Positions 37,118 through 46,081 of a stretch of 64,000 bases of DNA are shown one piece after another; position 1 is the first letter of the stretch; every line of letters starts with the position of its first letter. The notes under the pieces are model-generated. The model was not told the origin of the DNA, did no database searches, and was given only the letters and a program-made list of their open reading frames with translations. The DNA is from Pedobacter terrae (GTDB lineage Bacteria > Bacteroidota > Bacteroidia > Sphingobacteriales > Sphingobacteriaceae): contig NZ_FNCH01000005.1 of assembly GCF_900100705.1 (NCBI RefSeq), positions 186,001-250,000 of the forward strand, read 5' to 3'. The position numbers were made by a program, and so were the translations under genes.

Positions 37118-37266
37118 TTTAAGATAGAAAGGCAGACCTAAGTAAAATAAACCTGATTGGAATGAACATGAAGCGCAACGAAATAAAATGGAAAGCAGGA
37201 CTGATCTGACCTATAAACACAGAAACCCGCTTTTCAAAAAATAAAGATTTTAATTTTAAAATTTTA

Positions 37267-38601
37267 ATGAACAAAACACTCTCCTTAAAACAAGAAATTG
37301 CTTACGCTGCCGGTATGATTGGCTGGAGCACGATGACCAACATTATCATCGTCATGCTTCCCTATTTCTACCTTCCCCCAAGTAACGCTGGCTTACCACC
37401 TTTGGTACCACAGCTTGTTTTATTGGGTGCCTTTAACATCCTTTCTATCATTGCTGCCTCGGGCAGGTTGGTAGATGCCATTTACGATCCTTTCATCGCC
37501 TCAAGAAGCGATGCAAGCACCAATAAAAACGGCCGCAGAATGCCTTTTATGAAATGGGCTATTGTACCGGCCATGATTTTCTGCGGACTGGTTTTTTATC
37601 CCATCCAAAAAACAGAAAGCTTGCATAACGCCTGGTGGCTCACCATTACCCTTTGTTTGTTTTTTATATCGGTTACCACCTATATTATTCCCTACAATGC
37701 TTTACTGGCCGAAGTAACCAATACACCGAGACAAAAAGTTAAACTATCCAGTTACCAGCAGGTAGGCTTCGTTATCGGCATTATTTTATCGGCCTGTACC
37801 AACAACTTTGCCGATCTGGTTGAGGCTAATTTTCATTTGGATAACCGCAGCGAAGCCATTCAGGCGGCTATATGGGGTTTGTGTATCCTATCCGGATTGG
37901 TGATGTTATTACCGGTTTTTTTCATCAACGAAAAAGAATTTACGGTAGCCAAACCTACGCACGTTCCGTTATGGCCGGCTATAAAAAACACATTTAAAAA
38001 CAGTAATTTTAAATACTACCTGATATCTGATTTTGCCTTTTATACTGCACTAAGTATTATATCAAGTGGTTTATTATTCTTTTGTACGGTTTTATTGGGT
38101 TTGCCAGAATCAGAAGGTGGCAAATTTATGGGTGCGATGGTAATAGCTTCCTTGTTATTTTATCCACTGGTAAATTTTGGTTCTGTTAAAATTGGTAAAA
38201 AGCCTTTCGTATTGCTTGCCTTTGGCGTTTTGTGCTTAATTTTCGTTACTATTTTCTTTTTAGGTAAACTACCAATTGGGCCATATACACAAATATATAT
38301 TCTGGTATTATCAGCCTCTTTTCCATTGGCAGCACTTGGCATTTTACCTACTGCGATTTTAGCCGATATTGCCCAAAAAGACACTTTAAAAACAGGCGAA
38401 AACCACGAAGGTATGTTCTTCGCTGTAAAATATCTTTTTGTAAAACTTGGTCAAACCCTGGGGATTGCCATTTTCGCTATGCTTACCATTTATGGTAAAG
38501 ATCCGGGTAATGATTATGGATTAAGGTTAAATGGTGTGGTAGGTTTCGGGCTTTGCTTAATAGCGCTGTTGTTTTTCAGCAGATTTAAAGAGGAGAAATA
38601 A
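37267..38601 (+). CDS. MFS transporter, GPH (glycoside-pentoside-hexuronide) type
   Basis: The 444-residue permease has twelve hydrophobic segments. The GPH/MFS_2 signature GRLVDAIYDPFIASRSD (about 66-82) is followed by GRRMPFMKWAI, and a C-terminal AILADIAQKDTLKTGENHEGMFFA (second-half motif). GPH permeases move sugars or glycosides with cations across the inner membrane. It neighbours the SusD/SusC pair, which would import glycans across the outer membrane, but they point towards each other and the link is inferential. Confidence 0.88.
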   Translation: MNKTLSLKQEIAYAAGMIGWSTMTNIIIVMLPYFYLPPSNAGLPPLVPQLVLLGAFNILSIIAASGRLVDAIYDPFIASRSDASTNKNGRRMPFMKWAIVPAMIFCGLVFYPIQKTESLHNAWWLTITLCLFFISVTTYIIPYNALLAEVTNTPRQKVKLSSYQQVGFVIGIILSACTNNFADLVEANFHLDNRSEAIQAAIWGLCILSGLVMLLPVFFINEKEFTVAKPTHVPLWPAIKNTFKNSNFKYYLISDFAFYTALSIISSGLLFFCTVLLGLPESEGGKFMGAMVIASLLFYPLVNFGSVKIGKKPFVLLAFGVLCLIFVTIFFLGKLPIGPYTQIYILVLSASFPLAALGILPTAILADIAQKDTLKTGENHEGMFFAVKYLFVKLGQTLGIAIFAMLTIYGKDPGNDYGLRLNGVVGFGLCLIALLFFSRFKEEK

Positions 38602-38972
38602 TTTTAAGAAAAGCAAAGACCCCTCTTTAGAATATCCAGATTTTTATGAAAAGCAATTTCTGTGCATCTTGGGTCACTGTAGTACCCGCCCTTAGTTAAA
38701 TCCCGATAAGGTAACCTTCTGAGTTAAACGCTCGCTATTCGGGATAATGCTGTCGGTCGCCTGCCTGCAACGCCCAGGGGTTTATTTTACTCATCGCAGT
38801 AGCCATATTTCAAACGCCTAAAAACTGCTTCTAAGCAAGATGTTTTTTCCAATCGGCAGAGACTGGGAATGAGCGGCAGAAGGATAATTACCTATTATCA
38901 AAAAGATAGCTTCACAACTATACAAGTTCCTTCTAAAGTTTAAAATAACAAAATCAAGGCTTAAAAACAGGT
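38602..38972. other. Gene-free spacer between the GPH transporter and susD
   Basis: No coding region or RNA gene was recognised. It holds short inverted pieces (CCCGATAAGG near 38702 and CTATTCGGGAT near 38735), perhaps a decayed palindromic repeat. Confidence 0.45.
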
Positions 38973-39003
38973 AAAAAAACATCAACGGAGCAATGTTGAT
39001 GTT
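38973..39003 (-). terminator. Intrinsic terminator of the susCD operon
   Basis: On the minus strand, AACATCAAC, loop ATTGCTCC, GTTGATGTT, then a run of T. An overlapping alternative stem, CGGAGC with GCTCCG (38986-39013), shares the bases. It lies about 35 bases past the susD stop. Confidence 0.8.
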
Positions 39004-39037
39004 CATCGCTCCGCTAATGTTTCCATTTATAATTAGC

Positions 39038-40750
39038 CTAATATCCAGGACTTTGTTTCAATGTACCTTTACTTCTGTCAATCTGATCTTGAGGTAAAGG
39101 AAAATGATCATCCCTGGCTTCAATGGTAATTCCATTTAAGTAGTTAAAGTATCCACCTTCAAAAGCAAAATAGCTCTCAAGCGTTTGTTTGGCTACTCCC
39201 CAACGCACAAGGTCGAAAAACCGGTGGCCTTCCAATGCCAATTCCAACCTGCGTTCGAAACGTACCGCATTTCTGGCATAAGTATCATCCGGAAATGCCA
39301 GGTACTGACTAACTTTATATGCAGCTGCTGGTGTTCCGTTTACCGTTTGTGGCGTTATTTTAGATGCACGTGCCCTTACTGCATTTACAAGAGTTAATGC
39401 CCTGTTTAGATCTCCTTTTTCTACCGCACATTCTGCTGCCATTAAATAAACATCACCTAAACGAATTAAATTCACATTTAATCCACTTACGTTGGTAGAG
39501 CCAGGCGCTGTTCCGCTAGTTAGCTGAGCAATATCGATGGTATTTTTAACTCCAATAAAGGGACCCCCATTACTGGAATCGCGAATCCAGGTATCGCCTT
39601 CCATTAAACCCCAATCACGGTAAGGAACGCCCCTTCTTCCTATTGTAGATTCAATCCTAGGATCTAGCGGTAAAGTTTTATCTACCATATAATTATCCTT
39701 GGCTGCTCCAGTCAGTCCTAGATCAGATTTATATGGATTATCTCTATAGCTACCATCCAATAATGGTAAACCTAAAGCATTAACTTTAAAAGAGTTGGCT
39801 AAATCAATAGAAGGCTGAAAAAAGCCGCAACAGTTAATTGGTGCATTACCATATGGAAAATTAAGCATATCGCCCACGTTTCCATTTTCCCCTCCTGTTC
39901 CGTCTGTTCCAACCGAATGTTGAACAGACATAATCGTTTCCGGACCGTCCTCTTTGGTAATATCGAAGTTATCACCATAAGGCATTGTCGTGAGATCTGG
40001 TTTTGCCAAAATTACGGCATTCAACAAATCGTAAGCTTCAGAATATTTCTTTTGATATAAAAATACTTTTCCAAGATAAGCCTGTGCAGCATATTTATCA
40101 ACTCTTCCTTTTTGGTTTTTAGGTTTTGTGGTACTCAAATTGGCTACAGCAAACTGAAGATCATCTACAATGTTTGGATAAATATCCTTATCATTTGGAA
40201 CAAAAGCACCATTGCTAGTTTCTGTAACATAAGGTACTGATTTAAATACGCGTACTAAAAAGAAATAATAATGCGCACGCAGCAATCTGGCTTCGCCCTG
40301 AATTTCTTTTGCACGGGCATCGCTAAATTTAGCAGAACCTACACCGGCCTGCAAACTGGCCAAAACTCTGAGTGTACTGTTACAGCGCTGGATTCCTTCA
40401 AAACAACGGTCCCAAAGATTTGATAAATTATCATTCGTACTGGTTGGAGAATGCTGTTCAATGGCATTCATTGGTGGCTGATCGCCCGTGCTACTTCCTT
40501 TATGTGCATTGTCTGAAGCTACTTCGCCAAATAACCACTGGCTTGGTGCTGCGCCGTAATTGCCCCAGGTACCATTTACATTGCCATTTAACAGGCCATA
40601 TGCACCTATCAAAAGCCCTTCAACTCCATCCTGGCTCATTAGCTGCTCTTCCGAGAGTTGGCCTTGAGGCTGAACTGCCAAAAATTCCTTCTTGCATGAA
40701 AATGTAATACAAATTAATAAGGACAGAAGAATATATTTTATGTGTTTCAT
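39038..40750 (-). CDS. SusD/RagB-family outer-membrane lipoprotein
   Basis: SusD-like proteins sit as lids on SusC-type TonB transporters and bind the substrate, usually an oligosaccharide. The 570-residue protein has a lipoprotein signal (LLICITFSCKKEF, Cys about 19). TPR-like helices run through 60-330 (EARLLRAHYYFFLVRVFKSVPYV is typical), and the C-terminal RagB signature is RFERRLELALEGHRFFDLVRWG (about 497-518). It lies 18 bases after susC on the same strand. The substrate is unknown; no glycoside hydrolase is linked. Confidence 0.95.
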   Translation of the reverse strand: MKHIKYILLSLLICITFSCKKEFLAVQPQGQLSEEQLMSQDGVEGLLIGAYGLLNGNVNGTWGNYGAAPSQWLFGEVASDNAHKGSSTGDQPPMNAIEQHSPTSTNDNLSNLWDRCFEGIQRCNSTLRVLASLQAGVGSAKFSDARAKEIQGEARLLRAHYYFFLVRVFKSVPYVTETSNGAFVPNDKDIYPNIVDDLQFAVANLSTTKPKNQKGRVDKYAAQAYLGKVFLYQKKYSEAYDLLNAVILAKPDLTTMPYGDNFDITKEDGPETIMSVQHSVGTDGTGGENGNVGDMLNFPYGNAPINCCGFFQPSIDLANSFKVNALGLPLLDGSYRDNPYKSDLGLTGAAKDNYMVDKTLPLDPRIESTIGRRGVPYRDWGLMEGDTWIRDSSNGGPFIGVKNTIDIAQLTSGTAPGSTNVSGLNVNLIRLGDVYLMAAECAVEKGDLNRALTLVNAVRARASKITPQTVNGTPAAAYKVSQYLAFPDDTYARNAVRFERRLELALEGHRFFDLVRWGVAKQTLESYFAFEGGYFNYLNGITIEARDDHFPLPQDQIDRSKGTLKQSPGY

Positions 40751-40768
40751 CTTGATATCTTTTAATAA

Positions 40769-43700
40769 TTAAAATCCAACATTAATACCGATTAAAAATT
40801 GACGGGGCGACGGGTAAACACCTTGATCTACTCCCGGAGCAGTAAAAGTATCTACGATCTGACTAATCTCGGGATCCAGGCCTGTGTATTTTGTAATGGT
40901 AAATAAGTTACTCGCACTAACATATACTCTCAATTTATTGATACCAGAATTTTGACCAAAAGCTTTAGCCGTTGGGATAGAATAGCCAATTTGTAAATTT
41001 TTCAACCTCAAAAAGCTTCCTTTTTGGATGTAATAGCTTGAAGAAGCAAACTCCAGATCTGAAGCTCCTGCATAAGAAGACGGGATCAGACTGGAGGTAT
41101 TGGTTGGGCTCCATGCATTAAGTAACCTTACACTTTTCGCACCATCAAAGGAAGGGAAATCGGTAAAATAACGTGTGGCTTCAAAAATGTCATTTCCCTG
41201 TACACCATATAGGAAAGCAGAAATATCGAAGTTTTTGTAAGATGCATTTAAGTTTATACCATAGGTAAAATCAGGATTCGGATCTCCAATGATGGTACGG
41301 TCTTTCGGATCAATAATACCATCACCGTTAACATCCTGATAACGTAAACCGCCAACCCTTGCACCTGAATAAGAAGGATTATTTTGAATATCAGCTGTAC
41401 TCTGATAAATTCCTGCTGTTTTATATCCAAAAAATGAGCCAAGAGGTGAACCTTCCTGTAATACACTGGTTTGTAGACTCCTGTAATTACCATATACCTG
41501 ATTAAAAATACCAGGTGCCAGCTTTACAATCTTATTTTCATTTTTCGAGAAGTTTAAACCAATATCAAATTTAAAAGGGCTATCGGCATTTCTTCCATAA
41601 TGATAAGCTACATTAAATTCAATCCCTTTATTGCTCATATCGCCAATATTTACGAAAGGCGAACTCCCTAAACCAACTACACTTGATGGTAAAGGCACAG
41701 GGTAAAGCATATCAGTTGTTTTTTTGTTATACCAATCAACCGATCCATCAACGGCTCCACCTAATAAGGTAAAATCAAGACCAATATTTAGCGATTTTAC
41801 TGCTTCCCATTTTATATCAGGGTTTTGATAAGCATTTTGGCGCACACCTGTAGTAAGGCCATTGCCACCACCAACAGCATAGGCTGAGTTTACAATAGAA
41901 CTTTCGTACCTATTCATGTAATTATATGGCGGTATCCGCTGGTTACCGGTTTCGCCGTATCCGGCACGAAGTTTTAAATCGGTAAGCCATTTAACACTTT
42001 TCATAAATTCCTCTTCAGATACTCGCCATCCCGCACTAACCGCTGGGAAATTACCATATTTATTAGCTGCTCCAAAGTTAGATGAACCATCCCGGCGGAT
42101 AGTAACACTAGCCAGGTAGCGATCTTTAAACGAATAATCGAGTTTACCAAATACGGAGAATAATGATCCTACAGCTCCTGTACTAGAGTTGCTAATGTTT
42201 GAAGAACCAGTAGTTAGGTAATAATAATCAGGATTACCTAAGAGAAAGAAATCATTCCGGCCTCCATTTAATTGTCTGGATCTCGATCTAATTGCCTCGG
42301 TACCGATTAATGCATTTATTTTGTGTTCTTCGTTGAATACTTTACTATAATTTAAGGTATTTGTCCAGGTCCATTCTGTATTATATCCTTGATACTCATT
42401 TAAATTATTTGAGTTATTACCCTCAGAAAATTCGAGGTTTGGATAACGCATAGATAAACCATTATAATTTTCATAACGTATGCCAAAATTAGTTTTTAAT
42501 ACTAACCCGGGAATGATATCACCTTCGCCAAAAATATTACCAAAAAAGAAATTGTTTCTATTAATATTATCTTTTGCTCTATATAGAAACGCAAGCGGGT
42601 TTTCTGCATTACCTAACTGACTACCACGACTACCCGCAAAGTTTCCGGCAATATCATAAACAGGAATAATTGTAGGGATCCTGTATGCCCAGCCTAAAGC
42701 ACTTCCTTGGTCCTGGTATCCACCGGGAGTATTCGGATTAACCCCAAATCCGTAACCTTCGGTATAACTATATTGGGCATTCTCTCCAAAACGTACACGT
42801 TTATTAAACGCAGATATACCGGTATTGGATCTAAAACTATAACGTTTAAAATCCGTATACTTTATCGTTCCTTTTTGATTCAGATATCCGGCGCTAACTG
42901 CATAAGTCGCATTTTCTCCGCCACCTGAAGCACTAAGCTGATAATTTTGAACCGGCGCAGCCTCCGTAATTTCCCTAAACCAATTGGTACCTTCTTTATT
43001 GGCCCTAGTAATTTGATAAAATAAATTTGGATCACGGCTGTAATTATATTTGGCAGGGTCTGCGTCTGCAGCCGTAACGTCCTGACCAAGTTTTAAACCT
43101 GCCACTAAATATTCGGGTAATACAGGCGTAGAACCTGTACCATAGTTTTTACCGGCAGCAATTGGTTTACCCGCATTGGTGTATCCATCAAATACATACT
43201 GTGCATATTGCTGAGGATTCATCATTTCAGGAAAGCTGCTTCGTCTTGGCACTTGTGTGCCATAGTAAGAATCAAGTGTAATTTTTGGCGCACCAGATAT
43301 CCCTTTTTTTGTAGTAATAATAACCACACCATTATTTGCCCGCGCCCCATAAATAGATGCTGAAGAAGCATCTTTTAATACCTGCATGCTTTCAATATCA
43401 TTTTGGTTGAGCCAGGATAACTTTCCTTCAAAAGGTACACCATCAATCACATAAAGCGGGTCGTTATTATTAATGGTACTGTTCCCTCTGATTCTAATTT
43501 GTGGTGTAGAGCCCGGGGCACCGTCATTTACAATCTGTACCCCTGTAGCTTTACCTTGAAGCGCCTCTATAGCACTTGCGGCAGGTTGGGCTTTGAGTAA
43601 ATCCATACTTACTACCGCAACGGCACCGGTTAAGTCTTTTTTCCTTTGAGCTGAATAACCGGTTACCACCACTTCGGTTAAATTATTGTTTTCGGCCTGT

Positions 43701-43999
43701 AAAACAACAGTAATATTGGTTTGTGAGCCCACTGTTACTTCTTTACCCCCATATCCTATAAAAGAAATCACTAATACATCACCAGGTTTTGCGCTTAAAG
43801 AAAATGTGCCGTTAGTGTCTGTGGTGGTGCCACCAGTCCCGTTCTTAATTTTGATTGTTGCACCAACAACAGGTAATTTGTCATCACTTGCAATAACTTT
43901 ACCAGTGATTTTTGTCTGGGCCATTGCACCAAGTGCAAATAACATCCCCAAACACAAGAGAAGAAACCCTCTCCTGATACAGAATAAATTTTGTTTCAT
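40769..43999 (-). CDS. SusC/RagA-family TonB-dependent transporter
   Basis: The 1076-residue outer-membrane importer has a signal peptide ending near MAQ (28). A carboxypeptidase-regulatory-like domain follows (about 30-115; ITGKVIASDDKLPVVGATI), then the TonB-box-like TEVVVTGY (about 108-115), the plug (about 120-230; DPLYVIDGVPF, ASIYGARANNGVVIITTKKG) and a 22-strand-type barrel ending NVGF. The pair is susC then susD, with no SusE/F, regulator or enzymes in the window, so the cargo cannot be inferred. Confidence 0.95.
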   Translation of the reverse strand: MKQNLFCIRRGFLLLCLGMLFALGAMAQTKITGKVIASDDKLPVVGATIKIKNGTGGTTTDTNGTFSLSAKPGDVLVISFIGYGGKEVTVGSQTNITVVLQAENNNLTEVVVTGYSAQRKKDLTGAVAVVSMDLLKAQPAASAIEALQGKATGVQIVNDGAPGSTPQIRIRGNSTINNNDPLYVIDGVPFEGKLSWLNQNDIESMQVLKDASSASIYGARANNGVVIITTKKGISGAPKITLDSYYGTQVPRRSSFPEMMNPQQYAQYVFDGYTNAGKPIAAGKNYGTGSTPVLPEYLVAGLKLGQDVTAADADPAKYNYSRDPNLFYQITRANKEGTNWFREITEAAPVQNYQLSASGGGENATYAVSAGYLNQKGTIKYTDFKRYSFRSNTGISAFNKRVRFGENAQYSYTEGYGFGVNPNTPGGYQDQGSALGWAYRIPTIIPVYDIAGNFAGSRGSQLGNAENPLAFLYRAKDNINRNNFFFGNIFGEGDIIPGLVLKTNFGIRYENYNGLSMRYPNLEFSEGNNSNNLNEYQGYNTEWTWTNTLNYSKVFNEEHKINALIGTEAIRSRSRQLNGGRNDFFLLGNPDYYYLTTGSSNISNSSTGAVGSLFSVFGKLDYSFKDRYLASVTIRRDGSSNFGAANKYGNFPAVSAGWRVSEEEFMKSVKWLTDLKLRAGYGETGNQRIPPYNYMNRYESSIVNSAYAVGGGNGLTTGVRQNAYQNPDIKWEAVKSLNIGLDFTLLGGAVDGSVDWYNKKTTDMLYPVPLPSSVVGLGSSPFVNIGDMSNKGIEFNVAYHYGRNADSPFKFDIGLNFSKNENKIVKLAPGIFNQVYGNYRSLQTSVLQEGSPLGSFFGYKTAGIYQSTADIQNNPSYSGARVGGLRYQDVNGDGIIDPKDRTIIGDPNPDFTYGINLNASYKNFDISAFLYGVQGNDIFEATRYFTDFPSFDGAKSVRLLNAWSPTNTSSLIPSSYAGASDLEFASSSYYIQKGSFLRLKNLQIGYSIPTAKAFGQNSGINKLRVYVSASNLFTITKYTGLDPEISQIVDTFTAPGVDQGVYPSPRQFLIGINVGF

Positions 44000-44437
44000 A
44001 GGTTTATATTGATTAGTTAATAATGCGTAATTATACTCCGATGCATTTTAGCCTGACAAGCCAAACAGCACCAGTTTATTTCAATCAGTTTATGATGAAG
44101 TATGTATTAGGTGGTTTTGCCTGGTTGCACGATTTTTAAAAAAAAGACAGGCATGAAAGAAGAATGGATTTCTCCTGTGAGTAAGTAGTTTTTTTCTCAT
44201 AAGTAGTTGGTTAGACAGGTTTTTTTAGTTATTTTAATTTATAGTTTACATAATGGTTTATTCAAAGTAACTAGTTCATTAGTGTAAAGTATACACTTAA
44301 TTAAAAATAAAGATACATATAAAAATAATTATACTACAAATTATGCATTTATAAAATACTAATTAAAAATAATAGCAAGTAACAGTACCATCAGACATGT
44401 GTTTATCACGGTGATTGAGATCAGATTTATAAGAAAA
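44000..44437. other. AT-rich spacer upstream of susC and the DEAD-box helicase
   Basis: No supported gene. A short minus-strand frame at 44363-44560 opposes the helicase leader and looks spurious. The promoter of susC must lie here but no clear TANNTTTG box with good spacing was found on the minus strand. Confidence 0.5.
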
Positions 44438-44468
44438 TATGTTAGTCGTACATTTTTTTGTATCTTTG
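44438..44468 (+). promoter_or_regulatory. Promoter of the DEAD-box helicase gene
   Basis: TATG at 44438-44441 (one mismatch to the -33 TTTG), 19 bases, then TATCTTTG at 44461-44468, a perfect -7 box. The spacing is that of the Bacteroidota consensus. It leaves a leader of about 108 bases. Confidence 0.65.
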
Positions 44469-44491
44469 CCGCCGAAGCAGGAATAAGGGCT

Positions 44492-44508
44492 TGCCATTCT
44501 GAATGGCA
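44492..44508 (+). promoter_or_regulatory. Hairpin in the 5' leader of the DEAD-box helicase mRNA
   Basis: TGCCATT, loop CTG, AATGGCA: a perfect 7-bp stem-loop in the leader. Long structured leaders are usual on cold-induced helicase mRNAs in other bacteria; a regulatory role here is inference. Confidence 0.5.
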
Positions 44509-44582
44509 TATTCTCTCCGCAAGTTAGTCCTTCAACAAATGATTGTTCTAGCTTCTTCAATAAATATTATACAAAAACATAC

Positions 44583-45881
44583 ATGTTATTCAAAGAATTA
44601 AACCTCATTGAGCCTATTTTAAAGGCCCTTGAGACCGAAGGTTATACACAACCCACACCCATACAGGAGCGATCCATTCCAACCATACTAAAAGGCAAAG
44701 ATTTACTAGGCTGCGCACAAACCGGTACCGGAAAAACAGCTGCCTTTGCCATCCCAATGCTGCAATTACTGCACGAAAAACACATCAATACCAAAGCCAA
44801 CAAAAACATTAAAGCCTTGGTTTTAACGCCAACGCGCGAACTGGCCATACAAATTGAGGATAGTTTCAAAGCTTACGGAAGCAATTTAAATTTGCGTCGT
44901 TTGGTAATTTTTGGCGGCGTAAATCAACACTCACAGGTAGAAGCCCTGAGGAAAGGTGTTGATATTTTAGTGGCAACACCAGGCCGTTTATTAGACTTGA
45001 TGAACCAGGGCTTCATCAGTTTAAATACCATCGAACTTTTCGTATTAGATGAAGCGGACCGTATGCTTGATATGGGCTTTATTCACGATGTGAAAAAAGT
45101 AGTAGCTAAATTACCAGCTAAACGCCAGACTTTATTTTTCTCGGCAACCATGCCAGATGAAATTCAAAAATTGGCCAATACCATTTTATCTAGTCCGACG
45201 AAAGTAGAGGTTACCCCTATTTCTTCTACAGCAGAAACCATTGTTCAGTCTGTTTATTTTGTAGATAAACCAGATAAAAAGAAATTATTGATCCATCTTC
45301 TGGAAGATAAAAATATCCAGACCGCCCTGGTTTTTACCCGTACCAAACATGGTGCAGACCGGATTGTGAAGGATTTAGCCCATGCCGGGATCAAAGCTGC
45401 CGCGATCCATGGTAATAAATCGCAAAATGCAAGACAAAGGGCATTAACTGATTTTAAAGACAGAAAAATCCGTGTTTTGGTTGCTACCGATATTGCTGCA
45501 CGTGGTATTGATATTGATCAGCTATCACATGTTTTCAATTTCGAATTGCCGAATATTCCTGAATCTTATGTTCACCGGATTGGCCGTACAGGCCGCGCAG
45601 GCGCAAATGGTATTGCCATTTCGTTCTGTGATGCTGAAGAGAACGAGTACTTATTGGATATTCAGAAACTGATTAAAATTACATTGCCAGTGGTAGATGA
45701 CCACCCTTACCCTTTAAGCTGGGAAAGTATGTTAGCTAAAAACCAGGTTAAACGCAAACCACAGGCGCAATCGAAAGGTGGAAGCGGTGCTAAAAAAGGT
45801 GATGGCAACATGAGCGGCAAACCACGTAATGCAAGCAATAACAGGAGATTTGGTGGAAACAGGAAAAGAGGAGAAAGATAA
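44583..45881 (+). CDS. DEAD-box ATP-dependent RNA helicase (RhlE-like)
   Basis: The 432-residue helicase has the Q motif (GYTQPTPIQ), Walker [48 protein letters not shown] and HRIGRTGR. A basic Gly/Lys/Asn-rich tail covers about 390-432, suited to RNA binding. Such helicases remodel rRNA and mRNA, often in the cold. A terminator shared with convergent leuS follows about 100 bases downstream, after a GTCAT repeat. Confidence 0.95.
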   Translation: MLFKELNLIEPILKALETEGYTQPTPIQERSIPTILKGKDLLGCAQTGTGKTAAFAIPMLQLLHEKHINTKANKNIKALVLTPTRELAIQIEDSFKAYGSNLNLRRLVIFGGVNQHSQVEALRKGVDILVATPGRLLDLMNQGFISLNTIELFVLDEADRMLDMGFIHDVKKVVAKLPAKRQTLFFSATMPDEIQKLANTILSSPTKVEVTPISSTAETIVQSVYFVDKPDKKKLLIHLLEDKNIQTALVFTRTKHGADRIVKDLAHAGIKAAAIHGNKSQNARQRALTDFKDRKIRVLVATDIAARGIDIDQLSHVFNFELPNIPESYVHRIGRTGRAGANGIAISFCDAEENEYLLDIQKLIKITLPVVDDHPYPLSWESMLAKNQVKRKPQAQSKGGSGAKKGDGNMSGKPRNASNNRRFGGNRKRGER

Positions 45882-45887
45882 TCCTGG

Positions 45888-45957
45888 TCGTCATTCTGAA
45901 CTTGTTTCAGAATCCATTTTGCAAAGATGCTGAAATAAATTCAGCATGACGTATTGC
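45888..45957. repeat. GTCAT-type repeat downstream of the DEAD-box gene
   Basis: CGTCATTCTGAACTTGTTTC with AGAATCC, then GCTGAAATAAATTCAGCATG and ACG: two stacked hairpins with the GTCAT/ATGAC ends of the family. Confidence 0.7.
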
Positions 45958-45982
45958 GGGAATGACGAAACCTTTATCAAAC

Positions 45983-46019
45983 AAAAAACCCGATCTGCAA
46001 AACGCAAATCGGGTTTTTA
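45983..46019. terminator. Intrinsic terminator between the helicase and leuS
   Basis: AAAAAACCCGAT, a 13-base loop, ATCGGGTTTTT: an 11-bp stem with A- and T-runs, usable in both directions by these convergent genes. Confidence 0.9.
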
Positions 46020-46081
46020 TATTTCTAGCTCAGGCAAGCGAAAGTAAAGCTTTCAGCTTTACTCTTTTAGCTTTGGACTCC

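Noticed and set aside
39038..43999. Complete polysaccharide utilisation locus
   Set aside because: Only susC and susD are present; no glycoside hydrolase, SusE/F, hybrid sensor or anti-sigma factor lies beside them in the window.
44363..44560. 65-residue minus-strand frame
   Set aside because: Antisense to the helicase promoter and leader, low-complexity start, no family resemblance.
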